Positions 1 through 10,867 of a stretch of DNA of 64,000 bases are shown here, piece by piece; the stretch's first letter is position 1; each line of letters starts with the position of its first letter. The DNA is from Pegea sp. RAD2-039 (Eukaryota; Chordata; Thaliacea; Salpida; Salpidae): contig JAQGEQ010000107.1 in assembly GCA_034620365.1 (NCBI GenBank), positions 186,001-250,000 on the forward strand, given 5' to 3'. A program made the translations under genes and the position numbers. Under the pieces are notes generated by a model. The model was not told the DNA's origin and searched no databases. It saw nothing but the letters and a program-made list of their open reading frames with translations.

Positions 1-1079
1 TTACTTTAAGATATTTAATTTTGATCCTAAATAATCTTAAAATTGATCAACAAAATTAAATTTAGTTAAACTTACTTGGCTACAAAAACAATCTGTAATT
101 ACAGAAGCATAATGAACAATAAAATACTTCATCAACATCATAATGTTTAATCAAAATTAATGTTTAAGGAAAAAGAATTATGATTTATCAATAACTTTTT
201 AAAAGTTTTGAATAAGTTTACTTTTATTAGCAAAAACACATTTTTTGTTATTTGATATAATCTTTGAACTTTAAGCATTAAAATATGTTTATGAGTTTTT
301 TGTTGTTTTAGGTTTTAGTTTATTACAGTATTATAAAAACTTCAAAATAAGATTAATAATGAGTTTATTTTGAATTTCTTCTTTGATTTTTTTTAGAGAA
401 ACACATTTGAAATATAGAATACTATTAAGTTATTAATTAAATATTAAATTTTCTTATACTTTTAGCTAATTATATAATTATGTATAAAAATATTTAATAC
501 TTGGATAACTTAAACTTAAAAGATAAATTAGGGTTTTCACACTACTTATTCATAAATTTAAACCCTGAAAATAAACTGCTTTGTAGAAATGTTTATTTGA
601 ATTTAGAGTTTCTTTAATTTGAAAGTTCATTCATCGTTAACATTTAGAATGAACATTCTAAAAATACAAAATTCCAACTTTTTTATATTTAACTTTAAAT
701 ACTTTGCTACAAATATTTCAAGTTTCAATAAATCAAGTTATCACATCATCAGACAATAGATTTATTGTTCCTATTTTGTCAATTATTTTTCGAGCTAATT
801 AAATAATTAAAATTTATAAACAACTAAATTCAATTAAAAATTTTTTTTAATTAAGTTAAATATTTTATACTTTAAATTAACTTTTTGTAGAAAGACTCAA
901 TCATTAAATAAATCAGTTTATGAACCAAATAATTTAAAATCTTTTTTTATTATATGATCAGTACATAGAAATTCTTGAGAAAATATTTATTATTTAATCT
1001 TCACCTTCTATATGAAAAACTGTCCTTGCGACTTCATTATAATCAGTAAATCACTATTCTCAAATCAAAGTTCCATGTT
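1..1079. other. AT-rich intergenic DNA
   Basis: No open frame with recognisable composition on either strand. The last 100 bases resemble the flank just downstream of the two other A-type lectin genes, so they are the 3' side of the first lectin gene. Confidence 0.6.
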
Positions 1080-1976
1080 TTAAAGTATATTTATTCCTTC
1101 TTCATGGCCTTCAACTGTTTCAGGTCTCTCAGCTGCTATAGGTTCTTCAATCGCTTCACGCTTTCCCAGGACATCATCTATTCGTTCATAAGTGTTTTCT
1201 ACGTCAGCAATCACTTCACATGTTTTGTTGATGACTTCTTCACTTGCTTTTAATACATCACCAACTCTTTCACTTTCTCCTTCAATTACGTCATCAGCTA
1301 CATCATAAATGAATTCATCAGCGTCAGCATAAACTACGTCATCAACAGTTGTTTCCGGAAGTTCAATATTGTCACTTGTTATTTTTTGCTTCTTCTTTGA
1401 AAAGGTCATCTTCAAAATTAAACAGCAAATAATTACAAGTAGCACAAACATAGCCACAAGAAGCCCAACAGTTGAACTACAAAATTCTTCTACAGGCAAG
1501 TTTGAGATTTCTGTTGATGTAGATGATAAAGTAGTTGTTTGTTCAGCTGCACTATTCTTCAAACATAAAAATGGATGTCTAGATTTACCTACAGGTAGCT
1601 CCGGAATTGGAAACAGCTGATTAGCAGGAGGATGAAGATTAATCTCCTCACATTTGCTTTCTGGCAAATTCCACTTTAAAAATAATAAGCTTTCATCAAA
1701 TTTGCTCCCATCTTCCCAAATGTAGTTTCCATTTTCACAATTTATTCCAATTCGCCAGAATATTTCTTTCCTCGCAACCAGATGTCCACTTTCATCAAAA
1801 CAATCAACCAATTTATCTGATACTTCATCAACTACTGACTGATTATGGAGTGGAATCAACATTCCATCATTTCTTTCACAATACTCAACTGCTTCAGATT
1901 TAGTTTTGAAATCATCAACAACCTCAATGACTCCAATACTGGAGTTAAAAAGCTTTTTGCATTTAGCCTGAGACAT
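1080..1976 (-). CDS. A-type C-type-lectin-like membrane receptor, copy A1
   Basis: Predicted 298-aa single-exon protein starting at an ATG. Residues about 6-140 look like a C-type-lectin-like domain: an 'EYCERNDGML' helix-cysteine segment (C33), the core 'IGINC..GNYIWEDG' (W87), C109 and the closing 'FLCLKN' (C138). The classical calcium/sugar motifs EPN, QPD and WND are not visible, so sugar binding is uncertain. A short Thr/Ser stalk follows (about 145-165), then one membrane span (168-190), a 'SKKKQK' stop-transfer and an acidic tail of about 105 residues with tyrosines at 216, 224 and 263 (YERI). Positive charge after the span puts the tail in the cytosol and the lectin domain outside, yet no N-terminal signal peptide is seen; an unrecognised upstream exon is possible. 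It is the first of three tandem paralogs. The lectin call rests on the pattern of cysteines and tryptophans, not on a database search. Confidence 0.75.
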   Translation of the reverse strand: MSQAKCKKLFNSSIGVIEVVDDFKTKSEAVEYCERNDGMLIPLHNQSVVDEVSDKLVDCFDESGHLVARKEIFWRIGINCENGNYIWEDGSKFDESLLFLKWNLPESKCEEINLHPPANQLFPIPELPVGKSRHPFLCLKNSAAEQTTTLSSTSTEISNLPVEEFCSSTVGLLVAMFVLLVIICCLILKMTFSKKKQKITSDNIELPETTVDDVVYADADEFIYDVADDVIEGESERVGDVLKASEEVINKTCEVIADVENTYERIDDVLGKREAIEEPIAAERPETVEGHEEGINIL

Positions 1977-3323
1977 TTTATCAAAGAAACAAAAGTACTA
2001 AAGTCTGTTCTGGTACTAAGCAATTAGTTTAACTTTAAACGCTGCTTTACTAAGTTCTTGTTGAAGATCTTATTATTAAATCAGAAACTTTTTTTAGCTT
2101 TCATCAAAGTTCAAACATTCATTGTCTACTAAATTTAAAAATATTTTTATATGTTTATACATATTTAACTTTAAAAAGATTTAAGTTAAATTTAGAAAGA
2201 TGTATTTTCTTCTCACAAAAATATTTAAATTTGAAAGTTTTTTTTATAATCAGAAGAATTTATTCTATGCTAGCTGACATAATTTGAAAGTAAATATTTA
2301 TTTTAAAATTCAAATACAACTTCAGAGAGTAGACTTCAGAGAGGACACACCCATTTCAGTTAGCTTAAAAAAACTTTCATAATTATTATGACAAAAATAC
2401 ATGTTTTCTTTTAAATATTTGTATACGTTTAGTTAAATATTATTTTTTTAATACTTAAAAAAATTATTTACAAATTAAATAAAGTTGCAATGGAAGAAAA
2501 AATGCCATATTATAATAAAACTATTATTTCTTCAAAACAAACAATTATAAATTTTGAATAAAAGCTGGTATGAGGTTTTTTATAAAACATTTCAATATGG
2601 ACTTTATCAAAAATTTATTTTAATCTAAAGTTAATTATATTACAGCTTAAAATCACTTTGTTTGTAGAAAGTCTCAATCACTAGCTAAATCAATTTAGGA
2701 ACCAATTAGTTTAAAGGTTTTTTTATTATATAATCAGTAAAGAATTATAATTGATAAAATCTTTATGATTTAATCTTCACCTTCTATGTGAAGAATTGTT
2801 CTTGCTACTTATAAATGTCATCTTCCGCCAACACGCTATAGATCAGTTAGAAGTTGGCTCATGCATTGGATTTGATTATAGATGAAAAGAATTAGTGGTG
2901 AACTAACTCACCAGTGATTTGGGACAGTGACATCAAGGTAACAGACTGTAGATTTTCTGTTTTGGTTTACTCCCATAGCATTTGCTTCTCCTGAAGCTAT
3001 ATCAAAATAGTGACACTATTCACTAATAGTTAAAGGAAATACTCTCTGCGATTGAGAGATGGTTATTTGATTGAATATTACTTTAAAGATTTATTTACAA
3101 ATACGCTAAATGTACAATTAAAGAAAAGTTGTCACGTCATAATTGAAGCTATATATAGACATAAAGATTATAGAGTTACATTGTGATTTGTTTAAAAATA
3201 TCACTTAAAAAGAAATGTTGAAAATGATTTAGAATTAAAAAGAATTTTTATTAATTTACAAAATAGACGTTAAAATTAGTAAACTGCTGCTTGCAAATCA
3301 AAATTCCATGTTATAAATTATAT
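1977..3323. other. Spacer between lectin copies A1 and A2
   Basis: AT-rich spacer without a credible gene. It is homologous to the spacer 4209-6440, showing that gene plus flank was duplicated as a unit. It includes a block (about 2811-3310) shared with 5950-6430 but missing after copy A1. Confidence 0.55.
2811..3310. repeat. About 0.5-kb block, copy 1 (pair at 5950-6430)
   Basis: The sequence from the 'tcatcttccgc' region to just before the A2 stop codon is closely matched at 5950-6430, at the same position relative to lectin genes A2 and A3. The equivalent place beside A1 (about 1035-1045) lacks it. It is less AT-rich than its surroundings. No terminal repeats or coding frame were recognised, so it may be a small insertion or sequence deleted from A1. 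Confidence 0.5.
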
Positions 3324-4208
3324 TTATACTTTCTTCAGGGCCTTCAACTGTCTTTTAGCTGCTATAGGTTCTTCATCTGCTTCACGCTTTCCTATTAGGT
3401 CTTCTATTTCTTCATAAGTGTTTTCTACGTCAACAATCACTTCACATGTTTTGTTGGTATCTTCTTTACTTGCTATGTCTACTTTTGTTAATACGTCATC
3501 ACTTCCTTTATTTTTTTCCACAATTGTGTCATCAAGTGCAACATAATTCAATTCATCATGTTGTACATAAATTACGTCATCAACACTTGCTTGTTGAAGA
3601 TCGATTTTTTTATTGGTTCTTTTTTGCTTCTTCTTTAAAAGGATTATCTTCAAAATTAAACAGCAAATAATTACAAGTAGCAAAACCAGAGCCACAAGAA
3701 GCCCAACAGTTGAACTACAAACTTCTTTTACATGCAAGTTTGATATTTCTGTTGATGTAGATGATGAAGTAGTTGCTTGTTCAGCTACACTATTCTTCAA
3801 ACACAAAAATGGATGATCATATCTAACTATGTCGTCAATGGAAAAAAGTTCATAAAGAACTGGCGAAAGATAAATATTCCTGCATTTCCTCTCGTCCACA
3901 ACCCAGCTTAATCCAAATGCCCCTCCTTCAAAATTGCTTCCATCTTCCCAAGTGTAGTTTGTATTCTTACAATTTATTCCAATTTTTCACCATGTTGTAT
4001 ATCTACCAAACACATGTCCAGTTTCATCAAAATAATCAACCAATTGATCTGATACTTCCTCAACTACTGACTGATTATGGAGTGAAATCAACATTCCATC
4101 ATTTTCTACACAATACTCAACTGCTGCAGATTTAAATTTTGGATCATCAACAGCTTCAATGACTCCAATACTGGAGTTAAAAAGCTTTTTACATTTAACC
4201 AGAGACAT
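3324..4208 (-). pseudogene. A-type lectin receptor copy A2, broken by one nonsense codon
   Basis: This spans 295 codons in one uninterrupted frame apart from a TGA at codon 74 (3987-3989), where copy A3 has the second Trp of 'VWWHIGINC'. No frameshift separates the halves: lectin core, stalk, membrane span ('GLLVALVLLLVIICC'), Lys-rich stop-transfer and tail are all readable downstream. The tail holds 'LNYVAL', which fits the ITIM pattern, and 'NTYEEIED', which contains the Src-type SH2 ligand YEEI. Its stalk and tail have diverged from A1 and A3. A recent loss of function is the simplest reading; stop readthrough or a polymorphic allele cannot be excluded. Confidence 0.8.
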
Positions 4209-6440
4209 TTTATCTAAAAAACAAAAGTACTGAAGTCTTTTCTGGTACCAAGCAATTAGTTTAACTTAAAAGCTGTTTTACTAAGTTCTTATTGAAGATG
4301 TTATTATTTAATCAGAACCTTCTTTTAGCTTTCATTAAAGTTCAATTATTCATTATATACTAAATTTAAAAATATTTTTCTATGTTTATACATATTTAAC
4401 TTTATAATGATTCAAAGTTAAATTTAGAAAGATAATTTTTTTACCACAGAAATATTTAAATATGAATAGTTTTTTTATAATCAAAGAATCTATTTTATGC
4501 TAACTAATCCAAATTTAATGTAATTATTGATTTAGAAAATTCAAATTAACATTTAGATAAGAAAATAAACGTTAGATATTATGCTATGACTAAAAAACTG
4601 AAACAAATTTAAAATATTTCATATTAAAGTAAATCAATGCCTAATAATTAAAGATTTCAGATTTATTGATCAAGAAATAATTTTCTTTAACGACAACCGT
4701 CTGACTCTATATTATTGACATCTTTATTTAGGATGTTTTAAATCAACCATATTAATGATGATGTCATTATGGCTTGATCTCTTGGGTCAACTTTAAAAAA
4801 ACTAAATTACTTGATCAAGTTTAAAAATAATACAATTTATTTTTTGCAATTAAATGCAGATAAACAAAAAAGTAACTGAAATATAAGTTATTTCAATAGA
4901 TAAAGCAATTAGTTGAGTTTTAGTTGTATAAACTGTTAGTCACATTTCAATTATCAATTAATTTGTCTGTAATATAAACATTAAACGAAATTATGATGGA
5001 AATAAGCTTAAAGAATATAAAATAAATAACAAAAAAAAATTATACATTTACAAAACTCTGAATTAAACAAATAAAACACTCTTTTTAAATTTTAATTTCT
5101 TATTAAAAGCAACCTTTAAGTAATACTTTAAAATCTGTTTAGATTCTAAAGTTAAGATTTCTAATTAAACTTTTTACACAGGTTTATGAAATTATTGGTA
5201 AATTGTTTTACTTGATAGTTTAACAAAAACCAATAGTTTAATGATTTAAAATTTAAAAATGTAAGGAACGATGAATGTAGTTGTTTAGAAATAAAGTTTG
5301 ATGCTAGCTAAAGAATCACCAATATCTTCAAAGTGAAATAGGAAAACGCTTTTTCAGTTTAAATGATTTCAAATTGCCTGTTCATAAAACAATAATGAAG
5401 AAAATTCTGACAAAATATTTAAACAATGTAAAGAATTAAACATAAGAATCTGTATGACAGATAATAGTTTGATTCTAAATTGATAATGGAAACACCCATT
5501 TACTGTTAGGTGTAAAAAACTCGTGCAATTATTATAAAAATAATTGAAATTTTGTTTTAAATATTTGTATACGTTTCGTTAAGTATTGTTTATATAATAT
5601 TTAATAAAATTGTTTACAAATAAAAAAAAGTTGCACTGGATGAATAATTGCTTCCTTATAGTAAAACTATTATTTCTTCAATACAATCAATTATAAATTT
5701 TGAATGAATGCTGGTATGACTTCTATTATAATACTTTTTAATATTGACTTTTTCAGAAAGTTATTTTGATCTAAAGTTAATTATCTTATAGCTTAAAATA
5801 AGCTTGTTTGTAGAAAGACTCAATCACTAACTAAACAATTTAAGGAACCAAATAGTTTAAACGCTTAATTATTAAATAATCAGTAAATATTTATATATAA
5901 AAAGCTTTATCATCTAATCTTCACCTTCTAAATGAAGAATTGCTCTTCCAACTTCCAGATTTCATCTTCCGCAAACATCGTTGTAGATCAGTGAGAAGTT
6001 GGCTCATGCATTGGACTTGATTATAGAATAGAATAATGGGTGCTGAACTAACTGACCCAGTGATTTGGGATAGTGACATCAAGGTAACATTGCAGATTTT
6101 CTGTCTGGGTTTTCTCCCATAGCATTTGCTACTCCAGAAGTAATCTCAAAATAGTGACATTATTCAATTATAGTTAAAGGAAAAACTCTCTGCGATTGAT
6201 AGATTGTTAATTGATTTAATATTACTTTAAAGATTTATTTACAAATAAGCCAAAGATTCAATTAAAGAAAAGTTGTCACCTCATAATAAAAGCAAGATAT
6301 AGATATAAAGCTTATAGAGTTACTTTGTGATTTGTTAAAAATATCACTTAAAAAGAAATGTTGAAAGTGATTTAGAATAAGAAAGAATTTTTATCAACTT
6401 ATAAAATAGGCGTTAAAATCAGTAAATCGCTATTCTCAAA
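4209..6440. other. Spacer between lectin copies A2 and A3
   Basis: AT-rich DNA with no supported gene. Most of it aligns by eye with the A1-A2 spacer, plus extra sequence around 4500-5500. It ends with the repeat block at 5950-6430. Confidence 0.5.
5950..6430. repeat. About 0.5-kb block, copy 2 (pair at 2811-3310)
   Basis: Second copy of the block described at 2811-3310, with scattered substitutions and small indels. Both copies lie immediately 3' of an A-type lectin gene. Confidence 0.5.
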
Positions 6441-7322
6441 TCAAAATTCCATGTTATAAAGTATATTTATTCTTTCTTCAGGGCCTTCAACTACTTCATG
6501 CTTTCCTAGTACATCTTCTATTTCTTCATATGTGTTTTCTAGATCAGCAATCACTTCACATGTGTTGTTGATCACTTCATCACTTGCTTGGATTGCTTTA
6601 TTTAATACACCAACACCTCTTTCAGTTTCTTCTTCAATTACGTCATCAGCTAAATCATAAATGAATTCATCAGCGTCAGCATAAACTACGTCATCAACAG
6701 TTGTTTCCGGAAGTTCGATATTGTCACTGGTTATTTTTTGCTTCTTCTTTGAAACGATCATCTTCAAAACTAAACAGCAAATAATAACAAATAGCACAAA
6801 CATAGCCACAAGAAGCCCAACAGTTGAACTAAAAACTTCTTTTTTATGCAAGTTAGATACTTCTGTTGATGTAGATGATAAAGTGGTTGCTTGTTCAGCT
6901 GCATCATTCTTCAAACATAAAAATGGATGTCTAGATTTAGTTACCCCGTCAACGGGAAACAGTTGATTAGAGCGAGAATAAAGATAAATATCCCCACATT
7001 TACTTTCTGGTAATTTCCACTTTAATTCAAATGCGCTTTCTTTAAATTTGCTTTCATCTTCCCAAATGTAGTTTCCATTTTCACAATTTATTCCAATGTG
7101 CCACCATACTTTTTTCCTAGTATACAGATGTCCACTTTCATCAAAACAATCAACCAATTTATCCGAGACTTCCTCAACTACTGACTGATTATGGAATGAA
7201 ATCAACATTCCATCATTCTCTTCACAATACTCAGCTGCTTCAGATTTAGTTTTGAAATCATCAACAGCCTCAATGACTCCAATACTGGAGTTAAGAAATT
7301 GTTCACATTTAACCTGAGACAT
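6441..7322 (-). CDS. A-type C-type-lectin-like membrane receptor, copy A3
   Basis: Intact 293-aa frame from ATG, closely related to A1. The lectin-like domain covers about residues 6-138 (C33, 'WWHIGINC', W87, C109, C135). A Thr/Ser stalk (about 141-160) leads to a membrane span (167-188), 'SKKKQK' and a cytoplasmic tail. The tail carries Y214, Y222, Y265 in 'NTYEEIED' and Y289 close to the C-terminus. YEEI is the preferred ligand of Src-family SH2 domains in known signalling proteins, so phosphotyrosine signalling is plausible but inferred. No calcium-binding EPN/QPD or WND motif and no signal peptide are visible. The ATG is chosen because A1 and A2 align from the same Met; a stop codon lies 14 codons upstream in frame. 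Confidence 0.78.
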   Translation of the reverse strand: MSQVKCEQFLNSSIGVIEAVDDFKTKSEAAEYCEENDGMLISFHNQSVVEEVSDKLVDCFDESGHLYTRKKVWWHIGINCENGNYIWEDESKFKESAFELKWKLPESKCGDIYLYSRSNQLFPVDGVTKSRHPFLCLKNDAAEQATTLSSTSTEVSNLHKKEVFSSTVGLLVAMFVLFVIICCLVLKMIVSKKKQKITSDNIELPETTVDDVVYADADEFIYDLADDVIEEETERGVGVLNKAIQASDEVINNTCEVIADLENTYEEIEDVLGKHEVVEGPEERINILYNMEF

Positions 7323-8029
7323 TTTATCAAAGAAACAAAAGTACTGAAGTCTGTTCTGGTACTAAGCAATTACTTAAACTTTAAAAGCTTTTTTTCAATT
7401 TTTATTGAAGATATTATAAATTATTCAGAGTATTTATGCTGTTTTTAATACAATTTAACTATTCATTATTTACTAAATTTATAAATATTTTTTGATGTTT
7501 ATGAATATGTAACTTTATAAAGAATTAAAGTTAAATTTAGAAAGATTTTTTCTTGTCACAAAAATATTTAAATTTAAAACGTTTTTTATATAATTAAAGA
7601 ATATTTGTTGATCTAACCGATCCAAATTTAAAGTAAATATTTAATTTGATACTTCATATGCAATTTGAGATAAAAAAATAATGTATTTTATTGTATCATA
7701 TTGTATTCGTTGTATTTTATGCTGTGATTAAAAAGGTTTAAACAATTTCGCAATACTGCATATTAATGTAATCAGTTCTTAAAATTTGAAAAATTGTAGA
7801 TCTTTTAATCTAGAAATAATTTTCTTACAAAAGAACCGTCTCACTTTATTTTTATCTAGGATTTTTAGATCAACCATATCAATGATGATGCCATTCTTAC
7901 AACTAAACACTCGTAAACAATAAAGTCACTTAAACATTAGTTATTTTATTAGATAAAGATAATTAGTATAATATTTTAAGTATTTTTATTAACACACGCG
8001 GTAGATTATCAGCAAATTTTTCCAAATGA
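7323..8029. other. Upstream flank of lectin A3
   Basis: AT-rich sequence. The first 300 bases match the 5' flanks of A1 and A2 and should hold the promoter, but no single element stands out. Nothing else was recognised. Confidence 0.45.
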
Positions 8030-8930
8030 AAGCTTGTTTACATTCTCAATATTTCACAATTGTTTTTATCACTGAAACTTGGTTGAGACCGTTGTATCCT
8101 GATTCTTTTCTGGTTGATGGTAATCTTTTTGGTGCTTTGCCTTTGACAGACTGTATGGTACAGGCAGTGGTATTTGCGTAAATTACAAAACATCGCTTGC
8201 ACCCGTGGTTTCTAGATATCAGATCGATGTCATTAATTTTCTAGGATTTGAGTTTATTGCTTTCAATTTTCTTTACTCAAAGTTCAAATTTTCTTGTTTT
8301 ATATTTACCTAACTACCAACCTGTTAAACTAATGATGAGGTTACTTTTAAGGCTTTTTGAAGGTTCTGAATTGTGATGTGTAGTCTGAGTTAAATTTTTT
8401 AGGGGATTTTGATTTCAGTAAAATTGATTGGATTAATCGTTTAACGTTTAATGAAAATTTGTTTAACTTGGATAGCCTTAATACTACTTCATCCATTATA
8501 AGTGATGCCCTTGTAAGCTTCCTCGATGCCAATAACCTATTTCAGATAGTTACTTTTCCGACCCAGGTTATTCCTAATACTTTTGTTCTTGTTATCACGT
8601 CAAAACCTGAGAAAATTTTCTACGTTGATCAAAAAGAACATTTTGTTCCGACATGCAATCAAAACATGATTGAAATCAAGCTCAATCAAACTTTTTCTTT
8701 AAAATTTAAAACTTTAAGAAAATGGAATTTTTATCGTGGAAAATAGAATAGTATCAAAAAGTTTCTATCAGGTGTTGACTAGATTTCTAATTTCAACTTT
8801 TCCGAAGACATCAATACAATTTACTCAAGGTTTAGTAATATCGTTAAGGAGTCAATCCAAAAATTCCTACCTTTTTATAGAATCGACAGAAAGAAAATTT
8901 AAAAAACCTTCTATACAAACAAACTAAAGC
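8030..8930 (+). mobile_element. Degenerate LINE fragment: endonuclease region
   Basis: Read across frameshifts and stops, the plus strand shows pieces typical of the APE-type endonuclease of CR1/Jockey-like non-LTR retrotransposons: 'FITETWL..PDSFLVDGNLF' near 8065-8130, then 'GICVNYKTSL' and 'GFEFIAFNF' in another frame (about 8175-8265), 'FDFSKIDWIN' at about 8408-8440, and 'LDANNLFQIVTFPTQ' followed by a Leu-Val-rich stretch (8519-8600). This is the endonuclease and its linker; no reverse transcriptase follows. Several stops make it dead. It could derive from the same family as the reverse-transcriptase fragments at 17.6 and 40 kb, but they do not overlap, so that is unproven. Confidence 0.7.
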
Positions 8931-10042
8931 AGACCCTTCCATCAAATCTCAGTACAAAGACCATTGTTTAGTAAAAAAGAAATCTATTTTTAATTTCTAT
9001 GTAAGAAAGGAAAGTTCAGTTTTATGTTTACCTAGTAAGAAAGCTCTTTTTGATTAATCGAAACAGATTTTGAAAGCAAAATCTTACAAACTTATAAAGT
9101 TTAAGAAAAATTACTGTAACAAACAGATGGATATTTACAAATTTTAATTTGCAATTAATATAAGGAAGCATTTTTTAAAAACTCAAATGTTAATTCAAAA
9201 AGAGAAACTAATGTAACCAATAGATCAATTTTTACAAAAATAATAATTAAATTTTTCTCCTAATAGTCAAAGCTGTCAGAGTTCAAGCATAATTATCCTT
9301 AAAAGATAAAATCAAAAAGATTATGATTAAAATTAAATCACAAATTTTAAAAGTAACATTTCCTACTAATAAAAATCATTTGAAAAGCAACATTGTTTCT
9401 TAGTCAAGTTACTCTGTAGTAAATATTTATCAAGAGAAAGCTTAAACTCAAATGTTTAAATAATATAATGAAATTATACAGTAGAAGATGGTAGTTTTTA
9501 CAGATTACAAACTAATGAAGTACTTGTTTTTTACTGTTAACTTTAAGCATTCAGCAGATGACTTCAATTACTTAAAAATTTTTTTATTTTTCTATTATTC
9601 AAAATTTAGTTTAAAGGATTCAAAAATCTTTGTTATAATAATATTAACCCATCTGGTTGTATTTAAGAATTAAAATATTATCAAGTTTTCTATGTATCTA
9701 TTTATTTTAATATAACACATTTTGAATAGATTATAAAGATACAATTAGTTGAACAATTAAAAGTTAGTTTTTATTGAAATTCCCCAAAATATAATAAAAA
9801 TGTTATCCAGAGTAGATATTTATGATAATTTCTAAGAAACTGACTTTTGTAAATATAAATTTTAACGTGAAGAGTTTAAACAGAAATCTTTTTCCTTCTA
9901 ATTTTATTTAATTGTTTGAAAAGTCAAAAGTTCAAAAGTGAAATAAATTGCTGTGAAATTGAGAAAAGTCGGATGATGAAGAAATGATGATTATTATATT
10001 GTTATTATAGAAAGATATAAGACTTTGATATAGATAGAAACA
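8931..10042. other. 3' flank of lectin B1
   Basis: AT-rich, no supported gene. From about 9190 it is homologous to 36340-37198 and 41570-42540, the downstream flanks of two other lectin loci with the same tail type. Confidence 0.5.
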
Positions 10043-10867
10043 TTAGGTGATTGATCGTTGATTATCATCTACCGTTGAGTAAATAAAATCATCATCATCA
10101 AGATTATAGAGAATATTTATTCTTTCTTCATGTTCATCAACTTGGTCATAAGACACGTCATCAACTACGTCATTATTACTTGCATTGTTAAGCTCAATAT
10201 CTTCAGTAGTTGATCTTTCTTTCTTTTTCTTTTTAAAAAGAAATATCTTCAAAACCATGTAGCAGATAAATACAAATAACAGAACTGATCCAACAGATAA
10301 ACCAATCACGAGAAAGTTATTAGAACCTTCTTTATTGCTACCAGTAAATAAAGTTGTTGTTTGTCTGTTACTAGACAAAGGATTTGTTTTTGCTTCTGTA
10401 AATGCAATTGTTGTTATTCTTGTTGTTGGTTTAGTCAAACCATTTCTTAAACACAAAAATGAAGTAAAGTAATCTAAATGATCTGTTGTAAGTTGGAACT
10501 TCTTGCTGCTATTTCCACGTTCAAGATATAAGCTTTGACACTTATCTGTTGGCAACTGCAAATTTGGATCATAATTATTTCCATTAAACTTCATTCCATC
10601 TTGCCACTGATATACTCCGTCTGTACAATCAAGTCCAACTCGAAACCATTTTCTTTCTTTAAGGATTTTAACGTCGAAAAGTTTATCAGATACTTCATCA
10701 ACTATCTTCTGATTATGTAATGGAATCAACATTCCATCATTTTCTTCACAATATTCAATGGCTTCAGTTTTACTTTTGTTTAAATTTACTGCTTCAATCA
10801 CACCAATACTGGAACAAAAAAACTTCTTTTCTTTATTAATTAGTTTTTGACTGTTTTTCTGAACCAT
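10043..10867 (-). CDS. B-type C-type-lectin-like membrane receptor with tail type I, copy B1
   Basis: 274 aa from the first ATG. The frame stays open for another 16 codons upstream to a TTG at 10915, and this part is conserved in paralogs, so an exon boundary there is possible. The lectin-like domain spans about residues 18-142: 'IEYCEENDGML' (C40), 'VGLDC..GVYQWQDGMKF' (C81, W89), C110 and 'FLCLRN' (C139). EPN/QPD and WND are absent. A Thr-rich stalk (147-180) with one 'SNRQTTTLFT' unit leads to a membrane span (about 184-211), 'KKKKK' and tail type I. Tail tyrosines are Y240 in 'VSYDQV' (fits the ITIM consensus), Y254 and Y263 in 'IYSTV'. No signal peptide is visible although topology requires an external N-terminus. 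A TATA-like element sits at 11052-11059. Confidence 0.75.
   Translation of the reverse strand: MVQKNSQKLINKEKKFFCSSIGVIEAVNLNKSKTEAIEYCEENDGMLIPLHNQKIVDEVSDKLFDVKILKERKWFRVGLDCTDGVYQWQDGMKFNGNNYDPNLQLPTDKCQSLYLERGNSSKKFQLTTDHLDYFTSFLCLRNGLTKPTTRITTIAFTEAKTNPLSSNRQTTTLFTGSNKEGSNNFLVIGLSVGSVLLFVFICYMVLKIFLFKKKKKERSTTEDIELNNASNNDVVDDVSYDQVDEHEERINILYNLDDDDFIYSTVDDNQRSIT

Noticed and set aside
2811-2905. Possible tRNA or tRNA-derived element in the block with 'gttggctcatgcattgga'
   Set aside because: No cloverleaf with convincing acceptor and T arms could be drawn.
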